From positions 186,001-250,000 of the forward strand of contig NZ_JADFBX010000003.1 of assembly GCF_015223055.1 (NCBI RefSeq): a stretch of 64,000 bases of DNA, given 5' to 3'. This stretch comes from Pedobacter sp. MC2016-24 (GTDB taxonomy: Bacteria > Bacteroidota > Bacteroidia > Sphingobacteriales > Sphingobacteriaceae). Under the pieces are notes generated by a model that ran no database searches, was not told the origin of the DNA, and saw only the letters and a program-made list of their open reading frames with translations. Positions 26,133-33,384 of the stretch are shown here, in pieces (the first letter of the stretch is position 1; each line of letters starts with the position of its first letter). The position numbers and the translations under genes were made by a program.

Positions 26133-26820
26133 GTGGATCCAATAGCAGATTTAAGGTCAAACATATCACCCTACACTTATTGTGTTAATAATCCAATACT
26201 GTATCTAGATAAATTTGGGCTTGATTCCTTAAATGCAATACACTATTTGAAAGAAGTGGTGATAAATGGATCTAAAGCACTTGCTGTTATGTCACCTTTA
26301 TTTCCGAAGCTTGATAACACGCTTAAAATGTTTACTGATTGGACAGATCAGAAAGGATAAATATTCGGCTGGTAACTTTATCGATCTGGCATATAATGCA
26401 ACCCGTCGAAACACTCAGGCATCAGTTGTTAAAGGAGATTTAATAAATCGAGTGAAGAAAGATCCAGCGTTCCAAGCGTGGCGTAAGAAGATAATTGCTC
26501 AATATAAGATGAATCCTTTGCTTAAAAAACGTCTTGACGTATTTAAGCTTGGTGGTGACAAATTTTTTTCACTTGAAGGTGATATTGAATTGAGGCTTTC
26601 GATTCGAGGAGCTTATATAAATGCTGATTTTGTTGAATCGAATGGTACAACTACTATAAATTACAGCATTGATGATACTTTTGATATAAAGCAGCAGGGG
26701 GGACGAGGAACTGCATATAATGTGATTAATGGCGTTTTAGAGCCAATATGGGTTAATTTCTTTCACGGAAATGAAGACATGAAGGTCGAAGTAAGATGGA
26801 ACGAAACAATAACAAAATGA
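26094..26820 (+). pseudogene. Rhs C-terminal module with out-of-frame RepC toxin
   Basis: [16 protein letters not shown] starts at 26094 and reads to TAA at about 26358 through NNPILYLDKFGLD. The toxin continues in another frame from about 26353 (RepC segment NFIDLAYNATRR... SLEGD), then a unique end with DTFDIKQQGGRGTAYNVING and EPIWVNFFHGNEDMKVEVRW, stop at 26820. The frame change lies exactly where RepC begins, so it is a recombination scar, not a random indel. The toxin end overlaps its immunity gene (ATGA at 26817). Domain family not recognised. Confidence 0.78.
26353..26583 (+). repeat. RepC copy 2, 231-bp shared toxin segment
   Basis: Four mismatches to 19090-19320. Left boundary coincides with the frame break in this module and with the loss of core in the other, which supports a recombination origin. 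Confidence 0.93.
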
Positions 26821-27292
26821 TAACACAACTTTTTAAAGTCTTTGGATTGTTTTTGCTGCTTGGGTCATTGTTGGCATGTAGTCAAAATAGTAAGCGTGAG
26901 GTCGATGAATTTTATACTGAACATGGGGAATGGGATTCTGCCCGAATACCGTTTATTAAACCATATGAAGCTTTGATAGTTGATGAAAAGCACGGGTGGG
27001 GCATGAGTTTGGAAGCATTAGATGGAGGAACATCCTCATTTTTTAATATAAAGAAAGCTGCTGTTGAGAATGGCTTTATTCTAGCATATACTGGTAGTAC
27101 GTTGATGATGGGCGTTGAGATAAAAGAATCCTGGTGGGTCGTTTCGCCATCTCGCAAAATTGAGGAAGGGTTTAGCGATGAGAAGCAATATTGGGATTAC
27201 CTTAAAACGCTTGGGTTCAAAAAGAAGCCACGGTTACATGATATAAGGGTAATTGCGTCGTATTATGAGGATCATGACATGATGGATTGGGA
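26656..27292 (+). repeat. RepD copy 1: toxin tail plus immunity gene
   Basis: Similar to 30522-31157. The toxin tail and the first part of the immunity gene match well, the middle of the immunity gene (about 26930-27080) is diverged, and 27088-27292 matches 30953-31157 with only two mismatches in 205 nt. Confidence 0.88.
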
Positions 27293-27305
27293 CGCTTTAG
27301 ATTAA
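26817..27305 (+). CDS. Lipoprotein putative immunity protein, paralogue A
   Basis: 162 aa from ATG 26817, which overlaps the toxin stop as ATGA; a start at 26796 is in frame but would place residues before the signal peptide. Lipoprotein signal (LFLLLGSLLAC, Cys about residue 20). The C-terminal half is strongly conserved with the paralogue at 30682 (GSTLMMGVEIKESWWVVSPS, then RKIEEGFSDEKQYWDYLK), while residues about 40-88 differ widely. Family not recognised. Probably protects the periplasm from the RepC/RepD toxin. Confidence 0.72.
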   Translation: MITQLFKVFGLFLLLGSLLACSQNSKREVDEFYTEHGEWDSARIPFIKPYEALIVDEKHGWGMSLEALDGGTSSFFNIKKAAVENGFILAYTGSTLMMGVEIKESWWVVSPSRKIEEGFSDEKQYWDYLKTLGFKKKPRLHDIRVIASYYEDHDMMDWDALD

Positions 27306-27429
27306 GACGGGTTATTTTAAGTTAAAACTTAATAAAGAGTCAGCGTATTTTGGTTTTGCAACTAAATCTGCATCAATATTAATGCAGAGGTTTTTTGCTT
27401 TCGACACTAATTCAGGGTATGTAAAACAC

Positions 27430-27954
27430 TTATTTGACCTTATTCAATCCGAAATCATATCGTTCGTGAACAACTCGTTTTAATAAACCCAATTGGCCAC
27501 AGTGCCACATTGTATGTTTTATGTTCCAGTCAAGCGCTTCAAATTTAGTTTTTGCAATTGGATGGGAGATCGGCGTTGGTACCAGTTTGTCTTCAAGATC
27601 ATTCTTAGATAGAGATTGAATTATTTCAAGTGATTTTAGCTCCATTAAATTCAATTGTTCTTGAAGTACCTTTGGATTTATCTTTCCAACTACTTTGTCT
27701 GGTTCTCCAGCCGTGAAAAGTATATCATATTCTTTTAAAGGTATCTTCCCAAGAATATACATGTTATGACCGGCAATTACCATTATAGAATGATAATATA
27801 AACTCACGATCAGATGACCAACTTGCCAGCTAACGTTGCTTTCAATTATGGCAGGAGTAGTATCCCAAGTCTTGTGAGGAATAGAATTAAGTAATTGATT
27901 AGTCCAATCATAAGCACCCTTGGTTTGCTCTAGTAAAATTTCTACCTGATTCAT
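27430..27954 (-). CDS. DinB-like (four-helix bundle, metal-dependent) protein
   Basis: 174 aa with the DinB/DinB_2 layout: N-terminal helix with WTNQLLNSIP, a His in WQVGHLIV (His47), and C-terminal HTMWHCGQLGLLKR giving His147 and His151, the expected three-His metal site. DinB-like proteins include thiol transferases and stress-linked enzymes; substrate unknown here. It is followed upstream by a Crp/Fnr gene on the same strand (about 60 nt), so the pair may form an operon. This insert has no Rhs relation and splits the toxin/immunity array. Confidence 0.82.
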   Translation of the reverse strand: MNQVEILLEQTKGAYDWTNQLLNSIPHKTWDTTPAIIESNVSWQVGHLIVSLYYHSIMVIAGHNMYILGKIPLKEYDILFTAGEPDKVVGKINPKVLQEQLNLMELKSLEIIQSLSKNDLEDKLVPTPISHPIAKTKFEALDWNIKHTMWHCGQLGLLKRVVHERYDFGLNKVK

Positions 27955-28017
27955 GTAATGTTTCGTATATCCGGCAACAAAGCTAATATGTTAAAAACGA
28001 CAAGTCATTGATTATGA

Positions 28018-28599
28018 TCAATAAATCCCTTGTGACGCAATTCTTTTTCTTATCCTACTGACAGTTTCCGGCTTTACATTAAGATAAGAAGCAATAAGAT
28101 ATTGAGGAATACGCTGAGCCAGATCCTGTCGTTCTATTATTAGACTTTGATATCGTTCTAAGGGAGTTTGTAATAGAAAAGACGTTAACCTATTGTGAGT
28201 TCTTAAAAACAGATTCTCATTCATTTTTCTACTTATGCCTTGTATAAATGGATATGCTCCTGCCAGTTTTTCTAACCGTTGCCTGTTGATTACATAAAGA
28301 GTAGTATCTTCCAAGCATCGAATTTCTTTTGCAGAAGAGATTTTAGTTACGAAACTAAAATAATCAGCAATAAAACTATTCTCGTAGGCAAATTCAAAAA
28401 CCACCTCATTTCCGTTTTTATGATATACACACTTCATTAAGCCTTTTTTAATTAGGCCAATCTCGTGGCAGATTTTTCCTTTTTCGGCGAAAACATCATT
28501 TTTGTTCAATTCAACTTTTGAGAACTCAGAAAGAAAAATATTCGCTTCTTCCTCACTTATTTTAAAAGTCGAACGAATATGTTCTTTGATCTCGTTCAC
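28018..28599 (-). CDS. Crp/Fnr family transcriptional regulator
   Basis: 193 aa. Residues about 15-120 form a cyclic-nucleotide-binding-type beta roll (GKICHEIGLIKKGLMKCVYH, EFAYENSFIADYFSF), and the C-terminal part has a Crp-type HTH (IPQYLIASYLNVKPETVSRI, about residues 164-183). No Fe-S cysteine cluster is seen. The size and style match the Bacteroidota Crp/Fnr regulators often found beside small enzymes. Divergent from the lipocalin-like gene across a 318-nt intergenic region; probably regulates the DinB gene downstream of it or itself. Confidence 0.86.
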   Translation of the reverse strand: MNEIKEHIRSTFKISEEEANIFLSEFSKVELNKNDVFAEKGKICHEIGLIKKGLMKCVYHKNGNEVVFEFAYENSFIADYFSFVTKISSAKEIRCLEDTTLYVINRQRLEKLAGAYPFIQGISRKMNENLFLRTHNRLTSFLLQTPLERYQSLIIERQDLAQRIPQYLIASYLNVKPETVSRIRKRIASQGIY

Positions 28600-28917
28600 A
28601 TGCTAATATTTTACTTCAAACATCTTTCCGGTTGAATTTCAATTTCCTGGATTACTAAATATAGGCATTAAAGATAAGCGAACAGGTTGCACTAGGTTAT
28701 AATTTTTCATATCTTCTAATAACGTAATTATCGTTGATAACTAATTGCCAAATATAATTCTTGTTTCCTATTGCGCAAAAATACGTTAATGCTGCCACTA
28801 GGGTCGAATCAAGTCAAATGTTAGTTTTTTATTACACGATTTCTGGTAAAGCAACTCAACCAATTATAGATCATAAGTTTTGCTTTAATTAAAAAAACAA
28901 CTTAAAATTATACGCTC
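28600..28917. other. Divergent intergenic region, promoters expected
   Basis: 318 nt between the Crp/Fnr gene (-) and the lipocalin-like gene (+). AT-rich with no gene. No convincing TTG/TAnnTTTG pair; a TAAGTTTTG stretch near 28875 is one base off the consensus spacing. Confidence 0.5.
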
Positions 28918-29310
28918 ATGAAAAATCTAATCATTCTGCTATGTCTTATAGTCTCTCTAACAGCATGTGGCCAAAAAGAAGACATCGTTCAGGAACCCAC
29001 ACTTGCCGGAAAGTGGCAGTTGATCAAGCTGGTGGAAATCGGTGCTCCAGTTGCTGGTAAGGTTACCACCTATGACAATGGAAAGACTATTGTGTTCAAA
29101 ACAAATGGTAATTTTACAGATATTACATTTCATTGCGAGGGTACCTATTCAGTCGAAAATAACAAGCTTAATGTGAGCGTTCCTTGCAGTGCAGCAGATA
29201 AAAACTTCCAATATAAATTTAGTTTCGAAAACTCAGAAACTTTGCTGCTAACTCAGATCCCTTTCGTTTGTGATGAGGGCTGCTATTATGTTTTTAAAAA
29301 ACTTAAATAA
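28918..29310 (+). CDS. Lipocalin-like lipoprotein
   Basis: 130 aa with lipoprotein signal (IVSLTAC, Cys17) and the lipocalin-like start LAGKWQLIK (about residues 30-38), followed by alternating beta strands (KTIVFKTNGNFT, LNVSVPCS) and a final strand CYYVFKKL. Four Cys in the mature part may form disulfides. The family is widespread in Bacteroidota; ligand unknown. Stand-alone, divergent from Crp/Fnr. No terminator was identified. Confidence 0.82.
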   Translation: MKNLIILLCLIVSLTACGQKEDIVQEPTLAGKWQLIKLVEIGAPVAGKVTTYDNGKTIVFKTNGNFTDITFHCEGTYSVENNKLNVSVPCSAADKNFQYKFSFENSETLLLTQIPFVCDEGCYYVFKKLK

Positions 29311-29340
29311 TTAAATCTTTCACTTAAAACGCTTTTCAAT

Positions 29341-29593
29341 GATGAAAAAATTACTTTTTTCTTTGGAATTCCTATGCCTACACTTTTTTTCTTTTGGTCA
29401 AAGTGCCGATTAAGAGATTTGCGAAAGTTCAATTAGAATAACCAACACTCTCCCTGACCAGGACTTCTTGAACATAAAACAGGCTTCAGAGCTGATCACC
29501 CTCGCCATTCCGACACTTTACAGCAAGCTCAGTCTGAAACAGATACCATTTTGTAAAAAAGGGAAAAAACCCTTCGGGAAAAAGATTTCCTAG
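29341..29593 (+). pseudogene. Signal-peptide remnant plus excisionase-like HTH fragment
   Basis: From ATG 29341 a short exported-type start (ending in FSFGQSAD) hits TAA at about 29412. The same frame then continues with DFLNIKQASELITLAIPTLY and KLSLKQIPFCKKGKKPF to TAG at 29593, which matches the N-terminal helix-turn-helix of excisionase/MerR-type (HTH_17) proteins but lacks the rest. It is probably a decayed leftover of a mobile element, next to the Panacea gene. Confidence 0.6.
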
Positions 29594-30123
29594 GCCTGAA
29601 GACATTTAGCAAAGTTTTGCATTTCATAATGCTCCTTGATATATCCAAGGATATTTTCGTCAACACCCTCTTGCGTTGCAATATCCTCAAGCGACATCCA
29701 TTGAAAACTGTTGTCAAATGCCTTATGATAAGCCTCGTCGTGTGACTTGCGCTTCAATGCAGTAAATCCTAGACCTTTATTTTCCTGAATAGCTTCGGTT
29801 AGACAGTTCACATCACTTTTAGAAAGCTTTTTCAGGTTAAGTTGACCAATTGGCTTAACCACACTCCGGTTGATCTGGGTGAAATTATCTACGTTGTAGT
29901 CAAGAATATCATAGCTACTCGATGGAACCGGACCAAACTTAAGTGCTGCAAATTTATCATCTGTAATTAGCCTGCCATAATTGGCAAGATGTTTCTTCTC
30001 GGTAAAATATAAGATCTTTAAAGTAGCGTATTTATCTGCATAGCCATTATCATCACATATATTTTGTGAAATAAACAGTAATGCATTTATAGCCTTTTCT
30101 TTATCGAATTGATATGAAATCAT
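29590..30123 (-). CDS. Panacea domain protein (SocA/GepA-like, DUF4065)
   Basis: 177 aa with the Panacea pattern: KEKAINALLFISQ, then ATLKILYFTEKKHLANYGRL, ITDDKFAALKFGPVPSSSYD (about residues 55-74). Panacea proteins are antitoxins that partner with many unrelated toxins, and some act as adaptors for proteolysis. No toxin gene is next to it: 30124-30488 upstream has no gene, and downstream lies a decayed excisionase-like piece. It is thus an apparently solitary Panacea protein, or its partner has been deleted. Confidence 0.85.
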   Translation of the reverse strand: MISYQFDKEKAINALLFISQNICDDNGYADKYATLKILYFTEKKHLANYGRLITDDKFAALKFGPVPSSSYDILDYNVDNFTQINRSVVKPIGQLNLKKLSKSDVNCLTEAIQENKGLGFTALKRKSHDEAYHKAFDNSFQWMSLEDIATQEGVDENILGYIKEHYEMQNFAKCLQA

Positions 30124-30488
30124 ATATTGTTATCAAAAATAATTACAAATATACTAAAAAACAATTAACCAAACAAGCAAATTACTAAAAATATTAGTTT
30201 TATTGTTTACTGCCTGCATAAAGCTATCGATAAAATTGTAATTCCCCCTCTATTAAGTGTCTTCTCGAAAGGTTAATTATTCACATTATATCACTTACAA
30301 ACACCGAGCCAGTTGTCTATAAGAATATGCAAAATTTCAATAAGATAAACAATTGATATTCGTTTATCTTATACTATATTAACGGCAACTGAATTAAAAG
30401 GTAGAATTGTTTCCTTGATATGGAAATAAAACCCCTATCCTGTTGCTAGATGGGGGGGGTCGCGATTTTCGAACTTGAAAATCTGAGC
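30124..30488. other. Intergenic region with 11-bp inverted repeat and G8 run
   Basis: 365 nt, AT-rich, without a gene. Contains an 11-bp perfect inverted repeat (30340-30350/30362-30372), a possible operator or terminator, and a run of eight G near 30450 close to the scar at 30489. It should hold the promoter of the Panacea gene, not resolved. Confidence 0.5.
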
Positions 30489-30519
30489 TCCGGTAAGAGG
30501 GCAATCTCATCTTCGCCAA
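30489..30519. repeat. 31-bp exact copy of a piece of the Crp-like gene at 35279-35309
   Basis: Every base of 30489-30519 matches 35279-35309, which lies in the coding region of the - strand Crp/Fnr-like gene at 34930-35535. Here it is directly fused to the RepD toxin tail. It is a filler sequence at a recombination joint. Confidence 0.9.
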
Positions 30520-30521
30520 TA

Positions 30522-31157
30522 TAAATTATAGTAATAATGATATCTTTGATATACGGCAACAGGGGGGACGAGAACCCGTGTATAATGTAATTAGTGGTGT
30601 TTTAGAACCAATCTGGGTTAATGTGTTTCATGGAAATGAAGACATGAAGGTTGAAGTAAGATGGAACGAAACAATAACAAAATGATAACACAACTTTTTA
30701 AAGTCTTTAGATTGTCTTTGTTGATCGCATCATTGTCGGCATGTAGCGAAAATAGTAAGCATAAGGTGGACGGATTTTATACTGAACATGGGGAATGGGA
30801 TTCTGCTCGAATACCTTTTATAAAGCCATATGAGGGAGTGATAGTCAACGAAGAGAACGGGTGGGTAATGAATTTAAAGGCATTGAAAGGTGGAGATTCA
30901 ATGCTTAGTCATATCAGGAAAGCGACTGTTTTTAACGGGTTTATTTTAGTGCATACTGGTAGTACGTTGATGATGGGCGTTGAGATAAAGGAATCCTGGT
31001 GGGTCGTTTCGCCATCTCGCAAAATTGAGGAAGGGTTTAGCGATGAGAAGCAATATTGGGATTACCTTAAAATGCTTGGGTTCAAAAAGAAGCCACGGTT
31101 ACATGATATAAGGGTAATTGCGTCGTATTATGAGGATCATGACATGATGGATTGGGA
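30522..31157 (+). repeat. RepD copy 2: toxin tail plus immunity gene
   Basis: Partner of 26656-27292. The 3' 205 nt are almost identical, the middle of the immunity gene is diverged. Confidence 0.88.
30524..30685 (+). pseudogene. Rhs toxin tail remnant, last 53 codons
   Basis: Encodes NYSNNDIFDIRQQGGREPVY through EPIWVNVFHGNEDMKVEVRW and stop at 30685, homologous to the end of the toxin at 26.1-26.8 kb. No core, no start. The upstream joint is the 31-bp Crp-derived filler. The stop overlaps the ATG of the intact immunity paralogue. Confidence 0.85.
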
Positions 31158-31200
31158 TGATACAAGAGGAATATCGTGCCTATTTGAACGAAAAAACTAA
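30682..31200 (+). CDS. Lipoprotein putative immunity protein, paralogue B
   Basis: 172 aa from ATG 30682 (ATGA overlap). Lipoprotein signal (LLIASLSAC). The C-terminal half is nearly identical to paralogue A at 26817, but residues about 40-88 differ (for example GDSMLSHIRKATVFNGF versus GTSSFFNIKKAAVENGF) and the extreme C-terminus is longer (DDTRGISCLFERKN). It is intact although the toxin is only a tail. The pattern suggests a change of specificity in a constant frame. Confidence 0.72.
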   Translation: MITQLFKVFRLSLLIASLSACSENSKHKVDGFYTEHGEWDSARIPFIKPYEGVIVNEENGWVMNLKALKGGDSMLSHIRKATVFNGFILVHTGSTLMMGVEIKESWWVVSPSRKIEEGFSDEKQYWDYLKMLGFKKKPRLHDIRVIASYYEDHDMMDWDDTRGISCLFERKN

Positions 31201-31253
31201 TATGAAGTTGAAAAAGGATCTATATGGCTTAAAGGAAATAATTTTTAATCAAT

Positions 31254-31577
31254 ATGCAAGCTGACTTAAAGCAATTAAAAGGTATTTTTATAAAAATGAG
31301 TGAGGATGGATTTGATACAAAAAGTTCGTTAAAATGGAGTTTTTATTTTATAGATGACAAAAAAAAGCACTTAGAAAAGTTATATGGGGAAATGGAACAA
31401 CACGATTATAAGGTTGAAAATTTTGAAAAGAATGATGGAAATGAATGGACCCTAAAAGTTAGTAAAATTGATATTTTAACTCCTGAGAAGTTACATAAAA
31501 GAAATATTGCATTTAATGAATTGGCAGGTTATTGTGATGTTAAATTATATGATGGATGGGATGTTGAAAAACTGTAA
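31254..31577 (+). CDS. RraB-like (RNase E inhibitor family) putative immunity protein
   Basis: 107 aa with the RraB pattern: MSEDGFDTKSSLKWSFYF (about residues 15-32), a central EKLYGEMEQHDYKVENFE, EWTLKVSKIDILTPEKLHKR and a C-terminal CDVKLYDGWDVE. RraB-type domains occur in polymorphic toxin loci as immunity proteins as well as RNase E regulators. Cytoplasmic, acidic. No toxin remnant is visible upstream; the gene follows paralogue B by 53 nt, so it is an orphan immunity candidate in a run of immunity genes. Confidence 0.8.
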   Translation: MQADLKQLKGIFIKMSEDGFDTKSSLKWSFYFIDDKKKHLEKLYGEMEQHDYKVENFEKNDGNEWTLKVSKIDILTPEKLHKRNIAFNELAGYCDVKLYDGWDVEKL

Positions 31578-31615
31578 TCCTTAATGAGTTGCCCCAAGGG
31601 GTTTGCTTTTATATC

Positions 31616-31643
31616 TGCAAGTTGTGTTTCGGGTACCCACAGA
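31616..31643 (+). repeat. RepB partial copy c
   Basis: CTGCAAGTTGTGTTTCGGGT and ACCC match the start of RepB (22354, 32344) but the copy breaks off inside the palindrome. It lies between two immunity genes. Confidence 0.6.
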
Positions 31644-31655
31644 TAAACAAATAAT

Positions 31656-32219
31656 ATGCTGCTTAAAAATCCTTTCATTTATATAATCCTGGTATTGGCA
31701 AGTGTTAGTGCTGCGTGCAATAGATATATTGATGCTGTAGCAAAAGAAGATAAGCTACCTAAGACCGTGGGGTACCTCACAATCTATCCTGATAGTAATG
31801 TATTCTCTTATAAAACAAGTATACCATTAACTAGAGACAAGGAGAAGATATATCCAAGGTCATTTAAAATAGCACTACCTAAAGATCTAAAATACTACGA
31901 AGTGGTCGGGTCAACTCATTTTGTTTTTTATTACAATAATAATCAGTCTGTTATGGTTGTGGTTGATTTGGAAGACAGTACATCGGTAGCTGAAAATGAG
32001 TTATCGTATACTCCTAAGGTTGACGAGATAGATCAGATTATCCAATCAAAGTTAACTCTTACAAAAAGCAAGTTTGATATTAAGAGAATACCTCTCAATG
32101 CTAAATACAAACAATTGGTCGTTAAAAAGAAAGGGGTTACTTTTCTACTTTATAATATAGCACCAAGAAATTATAATCTATTTGTCAATTACTTAAGTAG
32201 TTTTTCTTGGCAATTGTAG
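31656..32219 (+). CDS. Lipoprotein putative immunity protein, orphan
   Basis: 187 aa with a lipoprotein signal (VLASVSAAC, Cys about 21) and a mixed alpha/beta mature domain with two basic segments. Family not recognised. It has no toxin upstream, only a partial RepB copy 13 nt before its start, and ends before a very strong hairpin. Inferred immunity from the setting. Confidence 0.62.
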   Translation: MLLKNPFIYIILVLASVSAACNRYIDAVAKEDKLPKTVGYLTIYPDSNVFSYKTSIPLTRDKEKIYPRSFKIALPKDLKYYEVVGSTHFVFYYNNNQSVMVVVDLEDSTSVAENELSYTPKVDEIDQIIQSKLTLTKSKFDIKRIPLNAKYKQLVVKKKGVTFLLYNIAPRNYNLFVNYLSSFSWQL

Positions 32220-32235
32220 TCCTGTAGGGGCGAAT

Positions 32236-32283
32236 GATAAACAGCAAAGCCTGGTTCAATGAAACCAGGCTTTGCTGTTTATC
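32236..32283 (+). terminator. Very strong hairpin terminator, perfect 21-bp arms
   Basis: Arms 32236-32256 and 32263-32283 are exact reverse complements with a 6-nt loop. It follows the lipoprotein gene and precedes RepB copy d. Its length and perfection exceed usual terminators. Confidence 0.88.
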
Positions 32284-32343
32284 TGATAGGCTGTATATAC
32301 GCTTAGTTGCATATACGGTTAACCTACTTTGTTTTTATACCTG

Positions 32344-32510
32344 CAAGTTGTGTTTTTGGGTGCCCAAAAACCTGCTTGCCTTCGCTTAGGAGCGAAGGAG
32401 AAAGGAAACCTTCGCAACTCGGTTTCTGCTGCAGGGGGCTACTTACTGCCTTTAAGGAGTTCGTTCTTTTCCCGTTCAGCTTGTAGCAGACGTTCATAAA
32501 GTTCCATTAC
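32344..32510. repeat. RepB copy d, 167-bp repeat
   Basis: Partner of 22354-22520. Includes the palindrome, the CCTTCGCT/AGCGAAGG hairpin and the last 24 codons of an XRE gene (- strand 32439-32510). Confidence 0.9.
32439..32510 (-). pseudogene. C-terminal 23-codon fragment of an XRE regulator gene
   Basis: - strand VMELYERLLQAEREKNELLK GSK and stop, nearly the same as the end of the fragment at 22449. It is cut at 32510, where the HNH toxin remnant begins on the + strand. It repeats the joint of XRE 3' end to Rhs toxin seen at 22.7 kb. Confidence 0.8.
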
Positions 32511-32512
32511 AA

Positions 32513-32788
32513 AAGGAACTTATGACAGTTGGGGAGGGGTTGAAAACAACAAGTGCTCAGCGAACTCGAATATTAGGAGCTAATAAAGATGCAAATGGGG
32601 GCGTTCTTTAAAGTGATATGAGTGGAAAGGTATTAGACGCTCCTAAGGTTATCAAAAAAGGAGAAAAGGCTAATATGAATGCAGCTGAAGTTGATCATGT
32701 TGAAGCGCGCTCAAAAGGAGGTTCTAATAGTTATAAAAATATGCAAGTCTTGTCAAAAAGAGAAAATTTAGGTAAAAGAGATCATTAG
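32513..32788 (+). pseudogene. HNH nuclease toxin end with in-frame stop
   Basis: The frame reads KELMTVGEGLKTTSAQRTRI, then TAA at 32609-32611, then SGKVLDAPKVIKKGEKAN, AEVDHVEARSKGGSNSYKNM, QVLSKRENLGKRDH and stop at 32788. DHxxxxSxGGxNxxxNxQxLxxxxNxxK is the HNH endonuclease pattern. There is no Rhs core and no start codon. One nonsense change blocks the toxin, while the immunity gene begins at the next base after its stop. Confidence 0.85.
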
Positions 32789-33067
32789 ATGAAAAAATTC
32801 AATGAAAGCTTAGATACAGCTGTTTTAACAACCAAGTATGTAGTAGAGGGAAATTATCCAATATTGTATGTCTACCATTTTGAAGATGGAAGCTGGCAGT
32901 TTAATGGAGAACAAAAAGACTTAAAAGATGAAGATTATGTGGTTATTTCTCTTAGAGAGGTGTTAAGTATAGATCTGACAGTAGTAGAATTAGCTGGATT
33001 GCCTTTGGGGCTTGAAGCTATGAGAGGCACCAAAAATGAAAAGTGGCAAATTGTGTCGGTAAACTAA
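32789..33067 (+). CDS. Putative cytoplasmic immunity protein for the HNH toxin
   Basis: 92 aa starting directly after the toxin stop codon. No signal peptide; acidic, with FEDGSWQFNGEQKDLKDEDY (residues about 31-50) and a C-terminal LAGLPLGLEAMRG stretch. This pattern looks like a small family found beside nuclease toxins and in phage-related loci, which I cannot name. Cytoplasmic location fits an HNH nuclease target. Confidence 0.7.
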   Translation: MKKFNESLDTAVLTTKYVVEGNYPILYVYHFEDGSWQFNGEQKDLKDEDYVVISLREVLSIDLTVVELAGLPLGLEAMRGTKNEKWQIVSVN

Positions 33068-33088
33068 AATTATTTAAGGTGAAAAAGT

Positions 33089-33223
33089 TCTAAAGGTGCA
33101 TGGTATACTCCTTGTCTGGATGCAATGCAGCAATTCAGAAGTACAAAAAATGAGTTTCGAGATAAGGATGTTTCATTTGTGTATTTAACAGACGGTTCTC
33201 TGTTGGTCAATCAAAAACTTTAG
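33089..33223 (+). pseudogene. TlpA/thioredoxin-like fragment with lost CxxC
   Basis: 45 codons: GAWYTPCLDAMQQF and RDKDVSFVYLTDGS then stop. The layout is that of the active-site helix of TlpA-type thioredoxins (WCxPC...F), but the first Cys is Tyr and the protein is cut at both ends. It is a remnant with no visible parent in the window. Confidence 0.65.
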
Positions 33224-33257
33224 TAGATAGGAAAGATTTTATCCTTTAAAGTACGAT

Positions 33258-33298
33258 ATCTGATTAAGAAAATCATCAAATAATTTTCTTAATCAGAT
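33258..33298. terminator. Hairpin terminator at the right edge of the Rhs array
   Basis: Perfect 16-bp AT-rich arms (33258-33273 and 33283-33298) with a 9-nt loop. It lies between the last + strand remnant and the convergent - strand gene at 33385. The rest of the gap 33299-33384 holds nothing recognisable. Confidence 0.7.
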
Positions 33299-33384
33299 CG
33301 TTATTGTACAATTTAATGTATCAGACTTTGGATTAGGCTGTATTTGTAGCAAATCCAGAAATGTCTTGTTGTGTTACTGACTGT

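Noticed and set aside
26340..26370. Programmed frameshift in the Rhs module
   Set aside because: No good slippery heptamer or downstream structure, and the break coincides with the RepC boundary, so a recombination scar explains it better.
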